64,000 nucleotides of DNA from contig NZ_SHMP01000003.1 in assembly GCF_004217335.1 (NCBI RefSeq), forward strand, positions 186,001 through 250,000, read 5' to 3'. The notes under the pieces are model-generated. The model was not told where the DNA came from. It saw only the letters and a list, made by a program, of their open reading frames with translations, and ran no database searches. How positions within the stretch are numbered: the stretch's first letter is position 1; each line of letters begins with the position of its first letter. The position numbers and the translations under genes were made by a program. Positions 8,626 to 16,930 of the stretch are shown piece after piece. Origin of the DNA: Natrinema hispanicum (lineage in GTDB: Archaea > Halobacteriota > Halobacteria > Halobacteriales > Natrialbaceae).

Positions 8626-8747
8626 ACAGGGCACTGTGAGCCCATGGACGAAAACGGTTATGCCGCTTGTCCGCTCGATGCAGCAGCACAACCGGGGCTG
8701 TGAGTGAAACGCCGTCGCAGACGCGACGCATGACGACGCTGTTAAGA

Positions 8748-10193
8748 ATGAGTAGTGAGTACGATGACCGAATGAGTAATGCGGCGCTCGACGTCGTGGA
8801 GTTCCTGCTCACGACGAGCGTGTATTCGGACGACCGGACGCTAGACGAGAACGATCTCCCGCCGTCGTTCCGCCGCGTATACTGGACCGGCGGCGTCGAC
8901 GACGACAGCGGAGACGGGGAGAACAGCGGTACCAACCGCAAACCCGCTGGAATCAGTCGTCCGCTCTCAGTAACGACCACCACAGCGCGCGAAGCGACCG
9001 ATATCGACCGCCCGTGGGAGGCCATCGCCGAGCTGATGTTTACCGAGCGCGACGAGTTCTCCGGCACGATCACCCTCGCCCAACAGGAGATGGCCGAAGA
9101 GTGGTTCGCCGAGCGCGTCGACGAAGACCGGTTGCTCGAGAACCCAACGCTCGCGAAATACTTCGAACGCCACGACGACTACGACTTCGATGTCACGCAC
9201 GAGGAGGCCCGCGAGTGCAACCGGCCGATTCAGGCCGACCGCGTCTGGATCGACGGGTTGCTCAACCAGTACTTCGACGAGGACGACGACGAGGAGATGC
9301 TCGATCTCGTCGAAGTGCGCGCCCCAGAGGAGGTCGAGACCTCGCTCGACGACCTCGTGCTCACCGACGACCAAGAGAACGAACTCGATAAGATCTCGAA
9401 GGCGATCGAACACCGCGAGTACCTCTCGAACATCGGCCTGCGCGAGATCGGGAAGCTGCTGTTCGTCGGGCCGCCGGGCACGGGCAAGACCTCGACCGCA
9501 CAGGCGCTGGCTCAGGACATGGACCTCCCGTTCGTCGAGGTCAAACTCTCGATGATCACCTCGCAGTACCTGGGGGAGACGGCGAAAAACGTCGACAAGA
9601 CCTTCGAGGTCGCCAAGCGGCTCTCGCCGTGTATCCTCTTTATCGACGAGTTCGACTTCGTCGCCAAGACCCGGCGCAGCGACGAACACGCCGCACTCAA
9701 ACGTGCGGTCAACACCCTGCTCAAAAGCATCGACAACATCTCGCTGATCGAGGACGACGTCCTGCTCATCGGCGCGACGAACCATCCGGACCAACTCGAC
9801 GACGCCGCCTGGCGGCGCTTCGACGAGATCATCAACTTCCCAAAGCCCGACCGCGGCATGCGGGCGGACATCCTCGACGTTATCACCCGCACGATGGATA
9901 TCGAGGAGTTCGATCCGCAGCTTATCGCTGAAGTCACGCAGGGCCTGACCGGCAGTGACCTCCGGATGGTCCTTCGGGAAGCCGTCCTCGAGGCACTGAC
10001 CGAAGACCGGACGACGCTGACCCAGGAAGATCTCCTCGACGCCGTCGAGGAGTTCGAGGAGCGCGACACCTTAAAGAACATGGACATGATGGGCGGCGAT
10101 CACGACGCGCTCGTCGCCGGTGGCGGCGATCTCGGCGATGCGGCCAGCGACGGTGGCCACTCACACGACCACGACCACAGTCACGATCACTGA
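8748..10193 (+). CDS. AAA+ family ATPase with His-rich C-terminus
   Basis: 481 residues from the ATG at 8748; an in-frame ATG at 8772 is an alternative. The N-terminal half (residues ~1-200) is a haloarchaeal-specific acidic region. A single AAA+ module follows: Walker A GPPGTGKTS near residue 241, Walker B ILFIDEFDF near 297, a GATNHPDQLDDAAWRRF sensor and arginine-finger region, and a lid helix. The C-terminus ends GGHSHDHDHSHDH, a likely metal-binding tail. It resembles ATPases of the FtsH/CDC48/proteasomal branch, but no protease domain is attached. Partner proteins are not evident nearby. Confidence 0.85.
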   Translation: MSSEYDDRMSNAALDVVEFLLTTSVYSDDRTLDENDLPPSFRRVYWTGGVDDDSGDGENSGTNRKPAGISRPLSVTTTTAREATDIDRPWEAIAELMFTERDEFSGTITLAQQEMAEEWFAERVDEDRLLENPTLAKYFERHDDYDFDVTHEEARECNRPIQADRVWIDGLLNQYFDEDDDEEMLDLVEVRAPEEVETSLDDLVLTDDQENELDKISKAIEHREYLSNIGLREIGKLLFVGPPGTGKTSTAQALAQDMDLPFVEVKLSMITSQYLGETAKNVDKTFEVAKRLSPCILFIDEFDFVAKTRRSDEHAALKRAVNTLLKSIDNISLIEDDVLLIGATNHPDQLDDAAWRRFDEIINFPKPDRGMRADILDVITRTMDIEEFDPQLIAEVTQGLTGSDLRMVLREAVLEALTEDRTTLTQEDLLDAVEEFEERDTLKNMDMMGGDHDALVAGGGDLGDAASDGGHSHDHDHSHDH

Positions 10194-10301
10194 CGGACGG
10201 TCGGCTCAGACGTCGCTTGCGGTCTGTCTTTTCCGACGCGGATTAACTGCACTGACCGACCCAATCGATAGAAGATCCGCTGTCCGACAGCAGCCGCCGT
10301 C

Positions 10302-10889
10302 TTACTCGCCGTTTAGCTCCGCGTCCTCGAGCAACGCCCAGAACCGCTCGGTATCGCCCTCGAAGCGCTCGAGCAGGTCGCGCATCTCGTCTCGGAGGTC
10401 AGCGGTCACAGTGACGTGGACCATGCCCTCGTCGGGCTGGCCGTAGACGACGCTCGCGCCTTCGGGCGCGGCGACGATGGCGGGCAGCGCAACCAGATCC
10501 TCCTCGCCGTCGACCAAGATCGTCGTCGGGTCGTCCGCCGCGAGCGCACGCCGAAGCGCCCGCACGACCGGCGCGGCGAGTTCGGCCGGTGGATTGGTTA
10601 CCTCAAGGCTCGCGCCGGCCGTGACCGCCTCGCGGATCTCTGCGTCGACGGCCTCGCGTTTCGTCCGCCCGTCGACGAGCGCCACGTCAGGCTGGCGGCC
10701 CGCTTCCAGGAGGTGATAGGTGACGACGTCGCCGACGGCGATGATGGGACCGTCGACGGCCTCGAGCAGTCGCTCGGCGTCGGTCTCGATCGGGCCGAGC
10801 GGCTCTTTGAGCTCGTGGCGGAGGTCGTCAGGCAGGACAAGCAGCTGTTCGTCGGCGGGCATCTCGTCGGCTGGCTCGTCGCGAGTCAC
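10302..10889 (-). CDS. GTP-dependent dephospho-CoA kinase (DUF359 family)
   Basis: 195 residues. This is the archaeal enzyme that uses GTP to phosphorylate dephospho-CoA in the last step of CoA synthesis; it is unrelated to bacterial CoaE. Family marks are GPIIAVGDVVTYHLLEAG (residues ~48-65), ALVDGRTKRE, a TNPPAELAAPVVRALRRAL segment and VYGQPDEGMVHV. It is the last gene of the eif2g - PIN - rpo7 - spt4 operon, 5 nt after spt4, an arrangement I recall as common in archaea. Start ATG at 10889. Confidence 0.88.
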   Translation of the reverse strand: MTRDEPADEMPADEQLLVLPDDLRHELKEPLGPIETDAERLLEAVDGPIIAVGDVVTYHLLEAGRQPDVALVDGRTKREAVDAEIREAVTAGASLEVTNPPAELAAPVVRALRRALAADDPTTILVDGEEDLVALPAIVAAPEGASVVYGQPDEGMVHVTVTADLRDEMRDLLERFEGDTERFWALLEDAELNGE

Positions 10890-10894
10890 GGCTG

Positions 10895-11092
10895 TCAGCG
10901 GACTTTCAGCGCGTACGCACCCGGTTCGGTGATCTGCATCTCCGACGCGATTTCGCTTTCCTCGGGGTGGGCGATGATGACATAGCCCGCCCAGTCTTCG
11001 GTCAGCGACGAGGAGTTGCAGGCCTCACAGGTCTCGTTGTCCGGTTCGTTGACCCGGTGGCACTCGCGACAGACGAGGCGGTTCGATGCCAT
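10895..11092 (-). CDS. spt4: Transcription elongation factor Spt4 (RpoE'')
   Basis: 65 residues. A zinc ribbon is formed by cysteines at 8, 11, 22 and 25 (CREC...CEAC). A DWAGYVIIAHPEESEIASEM segment follows, as in archaeal Spt4. It pairs with Spt5 to make RNA polymerase more processive; Spt5 is not in this window. It begins 2 nt after the stop of rpo7, so it is translated from the same mRNA. Confidence 0.93.
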   Translation of the reverse strand: MASNRLVCRECHRVNEPDNETCEACNSSSLTEDWAGYVIIAHPEESEIASEMQITEPGAYALKVR

Positions 11093-11094
11093 GG

Positions 11095-11664
11095 TTATTC
11101 ACCTGCGGTCGCTTCGCGTTTCTCGCGTTCCTCTTCGAGCCACTGGTGTTTGCCAAGGCCGGGCTGTTTCGCGGTGAGACCGATCTTCGAGTCACGCGGG
11201 TTGCGCTCGTCGATGCTCTTGGTGACGATGCGGGTCCGGACGGCGTCGTCGACGCCGAGGGTCCGGTCGGACTCGTTCGAGGAGAGCTGCTGGTTTTCGC
11301 CGTCGAAGGCCAGATACTCGTCGCTGATCTGGGAGACGTGGAGCAGCCCGTCGACGGGACCGATGCCGACGAAGGCACCGAACTCGACGACCTCGACGAC
11401 GGTGCCGTCGACGACTTCCTGCATCTGTGGATCGAACGTCACCGCATCGAACTCGGCCTCGTAGTAGACGCCCGGCCGGTTCGGGAGCACTGCTCCCTCG
11501 CCGATGTCGTGGACCTCGGTGACGGAGACGATGCTCCCGACTTCTTCGTCCATCCGTCCCTCGAGTTTGTCCTGGAGCAGTCGCTTGACCAACCCCGGCG
11601 ACACGTCGCCGAGCTCTTCCGGCGGTACTTCTACCGTATCCTTCAATCTAACCCGTTTGTACAT
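11095..11664 (-). CDS. rpo7: DNA-directed RNA polymerase subunit Rpo7 (RpoE')
   Basis: 189 residues. The N-terminal tip domain (residues 1-~80) starts MYKRVRLKDTVEVPPEELGD. An S1/OB domain (residues ~82-165) carries GTVVEVVEFGAFVGIGPVDG and LLHVSQI. With Rpo4 it forms the polymerase stalk that binds emerging RNA. Rpo4 is not in this window. It starts directly next to the stop of the PIN gene (11665). Confidence 0.95.
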   Translation of the reverse strand: MYKRVRLKDTVEVPPEELGDVSPGLVKRLLQDKLEGRMDEEVGSIVSVTEVHDIGEGAVLPNRPGVYYEAEFDAVTFDPQMQEVVDGTVVEVVEFGAFVGIGPVDGLLHVSQISDEYLAFDGENQQLSSNESDRTLGVDDAVRTRIVTKSIDERNPRDSKIGLTAKQPGLGKHQWLEEEREKREATAGE

Positions 11665-12054
11665 CTATGGTTGAGTGATCGCTAACTTGTTTCTCCCGCG
11701 TAATGCAATTACCGGTCTGCTCGCTTCGAGCACCCGATCGCGCAGCGGGCGGTCGTTCGTGACGACGTAGTCGACGCCGCCCTCGCGGGCGAGTTCGACC
11801 AAGGCGTCGTCTGCGTACGATGCTTCCGTGTCGACGACGAGACAGCGTTCGGTCGCCAGATCGTGGCCCACGGTTGCGGCCGTTCCCTCCTGGCCGCCCT
11901 TCTCGGAGAGCCGACGGAGTTCCTCGAGGACGGCCTGTGGGAGTATCGGCTCGTAGGCATCAAGCAGTCGCTCGAGTTCGTCGAACAGCCGGACGTCGAG
12001 TTCGACCGGCATCATGAGCGCGCTCGTATCGAGGGCGACCCGCGGCGTCTGCAT
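11665..12054 (-). CDS. PIN domain ribonuclease-like protein
   Basis: 129 residues forming a single PIN domain. Acidic residues expected at the metal site are D9 (VALDTSA), E44/E45 (VLEELRR), D82/D83 (YADDALVE) and D101 (VTNDRPLRDR). It belongs to the archaeal PIN group resembling Fcf1/Utp24, not to a toxin-antitoxin pair, since no antitoxin gene is next to it. Its place between eif2g and rpo7 suggests a role in rRNA processing (inference). Confidence 0.85.
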   Translation of the reverse strand: MQTPRVALDTSALMMPVELDVRLFDELERLLDAYEPILPQAVLEELRRLSEKGGQEGTAATVGHDLATERCLVVDTEASYADDALVELAREGGVDYVVTNDRPLRDRVLEASRPVIALRGRNKLAITQP

Positions 12055-12059
12055 CGATT

Positions 12060-13292
12060 TCAGTCCGTCAGTGTTCCCAGTCCGATCAGCCGCCAGCGGG
12101 CACCGATGCGGCGGTTGATCGCGATCTTCGTTCCCGGTTCGGCGGCGACGGGCCGTTTGAGATTGACCTCACACTCGCCTTCGCGGGCGCTGGTGACGGC
12201 ACCGACGGTCGTCGCCGTGCCGACGGTCATCATCAGCGGTTCGCCGGTACTGATCTCGTCGACGGTTTCGCCGTGTTCGGCCCCGACAACCCGCTCGAGC
12301 AGGTCGACGTCCATGGTGAACTGCTCCCACGTCGGCGGGAGCGAGCCTGGCGGCCCGGCTATGCGGCCCGCCAGCGCGTCACCTTTGGTGAGCGAGGGGT
12401 CGAGCCCAGTGCCGACGCCCAGCAGGCCACCCGGCGTGACCGTGTCGACCGTCTCGCCGCCGGCCTGCAGCGAGCGGATCGTCGTCTCGATCGGGACGTA
12501 CTCGGTCTGACCGCCCTCCTCGACCTCGCGGCCGGGGCGGATCTCGATCTCGTCGCCAACCTCGAGTTCACCCTGCACTAAGCTGCCGCCGAGGACGCCG
12601 CCGGAAAGATCCGCCGCGGTCGTACCGGGCTTGTTGATGTCGAAACTGCGGGCGACGTGCATCCGTGGGTCGGCGTCAGGATCCCGGTCGGGGGTGGGAA
12701 TCTCCTCTTCAATCGCCTGAATGAGGAGATCGAGGTTGACCTCCTGACCCGCGGAGACGGGGACAATCGGAGCGTCTTCGGCGACCGTGCCGGCGACGAA
12801 CTCCTTGATCTGTTCGTAGTTGTCCCGGGCCGTGTCGGTGTCGACGAGGTCGACCTTGTTCTGAGCGATGACGATGTTGTCGATGCCGATTATATCGAGC
12901 GCCATCAGGTGCTCTTCAGTCTGGGGCTGTGGGACAGGCTCGTTGGCGCTGACGACCAGCACCGCGCCGTCCATCAGCGAGGCACCCGAGAGCATCGTCG
13001 CCATCAGGGTCTCGTGACCCGGGGCGTCGACGAACGAAACGGTCCGCAACGGCTCGCTTTCGGAGCCATCCGGACACTCCTCCGTGACGGTGTAACATTC
13101 GGGTTCCTCGAGCCCCTCACAGTGACGGAACGTCGCGTCGGCGTAGCCGAGTCGAATGGAGATGCCGCGTTTCATCTCCTCTGAGTGCTGGTCCGTCCAC
13201 GAGCCGCTGAGGGCTTGCACCAGCGTCGTCTTGCCGTGGTCGACGTGGCCGACGAGCCCGATGTTCACCTCCGGTTGTCGATTTCCTACCAT
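12060..13292 (-). CDS. eif2g: Translation initiation factor aIF2 subunit gamma
   Basis: 410 residues. The GTPase core carries the G1 loop [10 protein letters not shown] (residues 14-23), DAPGHE and NKVD, plus a cysteine-containing zinc knuckle ([10 protein letters not shown]...EECPDG, residues ~57-74). C-terminal beta-barrel domains II and III follow. The aIF2 heterotrimer delivers Met-tRNAi to the small ribosomal subunit. It is the first gene of a five-gene minus-strand operon. The alpha and beta subunits are not in the window. Confidence 0.96.
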   Translation of the reverse strand: MVGNRQPEVNIGLVGHVDHGKTTLVQALSGSWTDQHSEEMKRGISIRLGYADATFRHCEGLEEPECYTVTEECPDGSESEPLRTVSFVDAPGHETLMATMLSGASLMDGAVLVVSANEPVPQPQTEEHLMALDIIGIDNIVIAQNKVDLVDTDTARDNYEQIKEFVAGTVAEDAPIVPVSAGQEVNLDLLIQAIEEEIPTPDRDPDADPRMHVARSFDINKPGTTAADLSGGVLGGSLVQGELEVGDEIEIRPGREVEEGGQTEYVPIETTIRSLQAGGETVDTVTPGGLLGVGTGLDPSLTKGDALAGRIAGPPGSLPPTWEQFTMDVDLLERVVGAEHGETVDEISTGEPLMMTVGTATTVGAVTSAREGECEVNLKRPVAAEPGTKIAINRRIGARWRLIGLGTLTD

Positions 13293-13443
13293 AAGACGAT
13301 GAGTAATCTTAGGTAGTGATTCCGCTGTGCGCTTGATAAAGGTTGCGAGCTATGCTTTCGTCGCTGCCGACCGATGTCGAACGAATTCCGCCTCGAGTCG
13401 CCGAACCCGACGACTTTTCTCGCAGCCGCCCCTCCTCGATACC

Positions 13444-14437
13444 GTGTCCGAGTTCGCGTTCGAACTCGAGTTGTGTGCCCACCTCGAGTCACGCCGGGAG
13501 GGGATCGTCGCCCGCCAGCTCGGCGCGGGCGTTGCCGCCCCCGGTGGCCGCATCCTCGATGTCGTCTGCGTCGCGCCCGGCCCTGCGTTCGACGAACGCG
13601 TCGCGATCACGAGCGAGTCGATCCCCGACGCTGCCATCGAATCCGCCGTCGGCACCGGCCGGGCGCGCTACTGGAAAGACGCCTTCGACTGCCATCCCGA
13701 CCGGGCACGACGTGCCGTCGACCGCGCGCTCGAGGTCGGCTTTTTCGAACGCGATCACACCGCCAGCGCAGCGGCCAATCGCGAGTACGTCCGCCAAACC
13801 GCCCGGTATCCCGACTGGTACGGTCGGCTCGTCGGTATCGAGAACAAACCCGATCTGGGCCGGCCTGGCGACCTTGAGGCCCAACTGCGAACGGACGTCA
13901 GCCTCGCCGTGGTCGACGCGGTCGTGCTCGCGACCGAGAGCTACGTGACTCGCGCTCACTTGAACCGGCTCCCCGAGGAAGTCGGCGTCTGGCGCGTTCA
14001 TCGCGACGATACGGATCGCTCGCTCGAGATCGAGGAGATCCGCGAGCCGGCATCGCTGCCGGTCGACCAGCCGGGGATCGAGCCCCTCGCGTTCCGGCCG
14101 GGTCGCACCGACATCGAGATCGTCTCTCCGCAGGCGAAACAACGAGCACGCCGGCGGCTCGTCGAGCGCGCCTACGGCAAGGGCTGGCGAACGTACGAAT
14201 TCCCTGCAGTGTGGGGCCTGCCAACCAGCCGATCAAAACGGTGCGACGCTCCCCTACTGTGCGTGGGCAGACAGGGTCGTCGACGCCGCGGCGGAGTGTG
14301 GCCCATCGTGTCCGGGCTACGAGCCGGCGACGGCTCATGGGGTCTATCTCGAGGCCGAACGCGACCGACAGACGGCATGGGAGGCAGACCCCGACGGCAC
14401 CCGTCGTCGACAGGCCGGCCTCGATCAGTTCGGGTAA
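13444..14437 (+). pseudogene. DUF5787 family protein, frameshifted
   Basis: The frame opens at the GTG at 13444 (VSEFAFELELCAHLES), which fits the expected start of this haloarchaeal family. It continues through RYPDWYGRLVGIENKPDLG to AYGKGWRTYEFPA at 14208. The conserved Cys-rich end (CGACQPADQNG...LPYCAWADRVV...CGPSCPGYE) then continues in the next frame from 14210 to the TAA at 14435-14437. One extra G at or near 14209 would account for the break. The intact protein would be about 330 residues. Function is unknown. This could be a real inactivation or a sequencing error. Confidence 0.8.
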
Positions 14438-14477
14438 CGGACCCGCCCGTCGACTCGAGGATCTGTTCCGACTGTTC

Positions 14478-15302
14478 TCATAGCACGTACTCCTCGCCGT
14501 CGACCGCGAGCGGTTCATCGAACGCCTCCTCGGCAGGATAGTAGTGTGCGAGGTGGACAAGTCGCGTTCGGTCAGCGTTCAGCTCCTCGGCCATCGCGAG
14601 GGCACCCTCTCGCGTCATGTGTTTGGTCCCGAACGTCCGGGGAATCCCCTCGGCATCCTCGTGGCGACCGCCGATCGGATGATACTCACAGAGGTCGGCA
14701 GGAACGATGCCATCGGCAAGCAACAGGTCAGGGTCAGCCAGCACCTCGAGAGACGCCTCGGGGATGTCGTAGCTCGTATCGCCCGTGATCGACAGCGCCG
14801 CTCCGGTCACGGGGTCCTCGACGCGAAGGCCATAACAGACCAGCGGCGGGTGATCGACCGGCACCAGCGTCACCTCGAGCCCACAGATCGAGACTGGCTC
14901 GAGCGGCGTCGTCGGAACCACAGTCAGCGGATCGAGGTAGTGGTAGTCGTCGTCGACGGTCTCGGCGACGCTCTTGCCGGTCTTGGGATCGGTCTCGTCG
15001 GCTGCATAGACCTCGAGCGAGTCGAGGACGCGAAAGACGTTGCCGAGCCCGTCGAGGTGGTCGAAGTGGACGTGCGTGATCACGGCAGCGTCGGGCAACG
15101 ACACGTCGTCGCGGAGGAACTGATAGCGAAAGTCGGGACTGAAATCGATCAGCAGCGACTCGTCGACGCGCTCGTTTTCGACGTGGACCGAGAACCGCGT
15201 TCGCTCGAGGCCGCGTTCTCGTGCCGCCGTGCAGGTATCACAGTCACAGCCGACGGTCGGCGTGCCGGTCGTATCACCGGTTCCCAACAGCGTCACTCGC
15301 AT
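14478..15302 (-). CDS. PhnP-like metallo-beta-lactamase-fold hydrolase
   Basis: 274 residues. The zinc-binding THVHFDHLDG motif is at residues 76-85 (H77, H79, D81, H82). An N-terminal GCDCDTC cluster (residues 18-24) is typical of PhnP/cyclic-phosphodiesterase relatives. Further metal ligands are likely in VPVDHPP, ITGDTSYD and LVHLAHYY. The probable activity is hydrolysis of a phosphodiester. The natural substrate cannot be read from sequence. No other C-P lyase gene is nearby. Start ATG at 15302. Confidence 0.82.
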   Translation of the reverse strand: MRVTLLGTGDTTGTPTVGCDCDTCTAARERGLERTRFSVHVENERVDESLLIDFSPDFRYQFLRDDVSLPDAAVITHVHFDHLDGLGNVFRVLDSLEVYAADETDPKTGKSVAETVDDDYHYLDPLTVVPTTPLEPVSICGLEVTLVPVDHPPLVCYGLRVEDPVTGAALSITGDTSYDIPEASLEVLADPDLLLADGIVPADLCEYHPIGGRHEDAEGIPRTFGTKHMTREGALAMAEELNADRTRLVHLAHYYPAEEAFDEPLAVDGEEYVL

Positions 15303-15365
15303 CGGTCGCTCGTCCCTCCACGACTCGTTCGAGATCGATGCGGTGCCGGACTGCTGGCTCGGGCC

Positions 15366-15695
15366 CTACACATACGCTCGCCCTTCCTCGAGCGCCGTCC
15401 GGACGAACGGGTGGTCTGCGTTTGCGTCGACTCGCTCGGCGGGCAACACGTACACCGAGATGACGACGCCGTGCTCTCTCCCGACGGCCTCGGCTTCGGC
15501 CTCGAGGGCGCGTTCGGTTTCCGGATCGTCGTCTGCGAGGACCACCAGTATCTCGACCTCGGTGTGGACGCCGCGGTCGTCGCCGCGGACGGCGTCCCCA
15601 AACGCGACGAGTTGCCGAATCGACTCGCCGTGAGCAGCCTCGGCCCGACTGGCGAACGCCGTCGCAGCGTCATCCTGTGGCGCTCTCTCACTCAT
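15366..15695 (-). CDS. Small nucleotidyltransferase-domain protein
   Basis: 109 residues from the ATG at 15695 (MSERAPQDDAATAFASRAEA). The central segment QLVAFGDAVRGDDR...VEILVVLADDD resembles the minimal nucleotidyltransferase (MNT) fold, where a G-S/D turn precedes the paired acidic metal ligands. The second acid is in VEILVV, so catalytic competence is uncertain. No HEPN partner gene is adjacent, unlike typical MNT/HEPN toxin systems. Confidence 0.65.
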   Translation of the reverse strand: MSERAPQDDAATAFASRAEAAHGESIRQLVAFGDAVRGDDRGVHTEVEILVVLADDDPETERALEAEAEAVGREHGVVISVYVLPAERVDANADHPFVRTALEEGRAYV

Positions 15696-15829
15696 ACGTC
15701 CTGATAGACACCCGTCGCATAAAGGGTATACTGTTACCGGACATCGCACGAGCTCCGCGTGTGGCGAGACACACGACGAGCCGTGCCATCTCGAGAAGCT
15801 ATTTAGGCTGCGCCGGAAACGTGGCGGAC

Positions 15830-16915
15830 ATGTACGATTTCGTCGTCGTTGGCGTCGGGCCACCGGGTGCGCGCTTTGCCCGCCGGGCTGCCGAGGACGG
15901 CTACGACGTGCTCGCCCTCGAGAAGGGCCGTATCGGCGAGCCCCTTGCCTGTTCCGGCCACGTGAGCACCGACATCTGGCAGTTCACGGGGCCAGGTGCT
16001 CGCGAGAAGCTGTTTCAAAACGAGATCTACGGCGCACGATTTCACGTCGGTGGGCCCCGAAGCGACGCCTACCCGTTTTACAAACAGGAGGTCGCCTCGA
16101 ACGTCATCGACCGCGTCGGACTGGATCGCCACCTCGCCGAACTGGCCCGGGAGGCAGGCGCGGACGTCCGTGAGGACCACACTGTTACCGAGGTCACCGA
16201 ACACCACGATCGCGTCGCAGTCGTCGCGAACGGGCCCGATGGCGTCGTCGAGTTCGAGGCGAAGCTGGTCGCCGGCTGTGATGGACCACGCTCGAGGGTT
16301 CGGGCCGAACTCGGCCTCCCCCAGCCCGACGAGTTCCTCCACGGTGTGCTCGCCTTTTCGGAGGAGGACGATCATCAGGATTTCGTCGATGTGCATCTGA
16401 CCCCGCCGACGTTTTTCGCCTGGCGCATTCCACGCGGCGAGGCCGGCGTCGAGTACGGCCTCGCGGCCCCGCCGGGCGTCCACGTGACCAAACACTTCGA
16501 GGACCTGATCGACGGCTACGAGGTCGACGTCTCACATCGGTGCTCGGGTGCGATCCCGATCGGTCCACCGGATCGGGTGACGACCCAGCGGGCGTTTCTC
16601 ATCGGCGACGCGGCCGCCCAGACCAAGCCCTTCACCGGCGGTGGCATTCTCTACGGCATGACCAGCGCCGACCACGCCGCCCGCGAGATCGACCCCGATC
16701 GGCCGACCACGCTCGCGGCCTACGAACGCGTCTGGCGCGACGACTTGGCACGCGAACAGCAACTCGGCCACTGGATTCGGCGTGCCTACTCGCTGCCCGA
16801 GCCGATCCAGCGGCTCGGCCTCGGCGCACTGTCGGGCGAGATCGGCGTCCACATGGATCGCCCGACATCGCTGCTCTCGCTCGACCATCTCAAGACGGTG
16901 CTGCCCGGGCGGTGA
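15830..16915 (+). CDS. Geranylgeranyl reductase family flavoprotein
   Basis: 361 residues from the ATG at 15830 (MYDFVVVGVGPPGARFARRA). An N-terminal FAD-binding Rossmann motif G-x-G-x-x-G is slightly altered (GVGPPGARFA). A second FAD-contacting segment, FLIGDAAAQTKPFTGGGILYG, occurs near residue 255, as in geranylgeranyl reductases that saturate archaeal lipid chains. The family also includes other halogenase-like flavoproteins, so the lipid substrate is an inference. It is convergent with the DUF389 gene. Confidence 0.85.
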   Translation: MYDFVVVGVGPPGARFARRAAEDGYDVLALEKGRIGEPLACSGHVSTDIWQFTGPGAREKLFQNEIYGARFHVGGPRSDAYPFYKQEVASNVIDRVGLDRHLAELAREAGADVREDHTVTEVTEHHDRVAVVANGPDGVVEFEAKLVAGCDGPRSRVRAELGLPQPDEFLHGVLAFSEEDDHQDFVDVHLTPPTFFAWRIPRGEAGVEYGLAAPPGVHVTKHFEDLIDGYEVDVSHRCSGAIPIGPPDRVTTQRAFLIGDAAAQTKPFTGGGILYGMTSADHAAREIDPDRPTTLAAYERVWRDDLAREQQLGHWIRRAYSLPEPIQRLGLGALSGEIGVHMDRPTSLLSLDHLKTVLPGR

Positions 16916-16930
16916 GCGGGCGGCCCGCTG

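Noticed and set aside
13374-13440. ATG at 13374 with MSNEFRLESPNPTTFLAAAP as a possible true start of the DUF5787 gene joined by a frameshift
   Set aside because: The GTG at 13444 already gives the expected N-terminus of the family, so a second frameshift is not needed.
15366-15695. MNT nucleotidyltransferase as half of a toxin-antitoxin pair
   Set aside because: No HEPN partner gene lies on either side.
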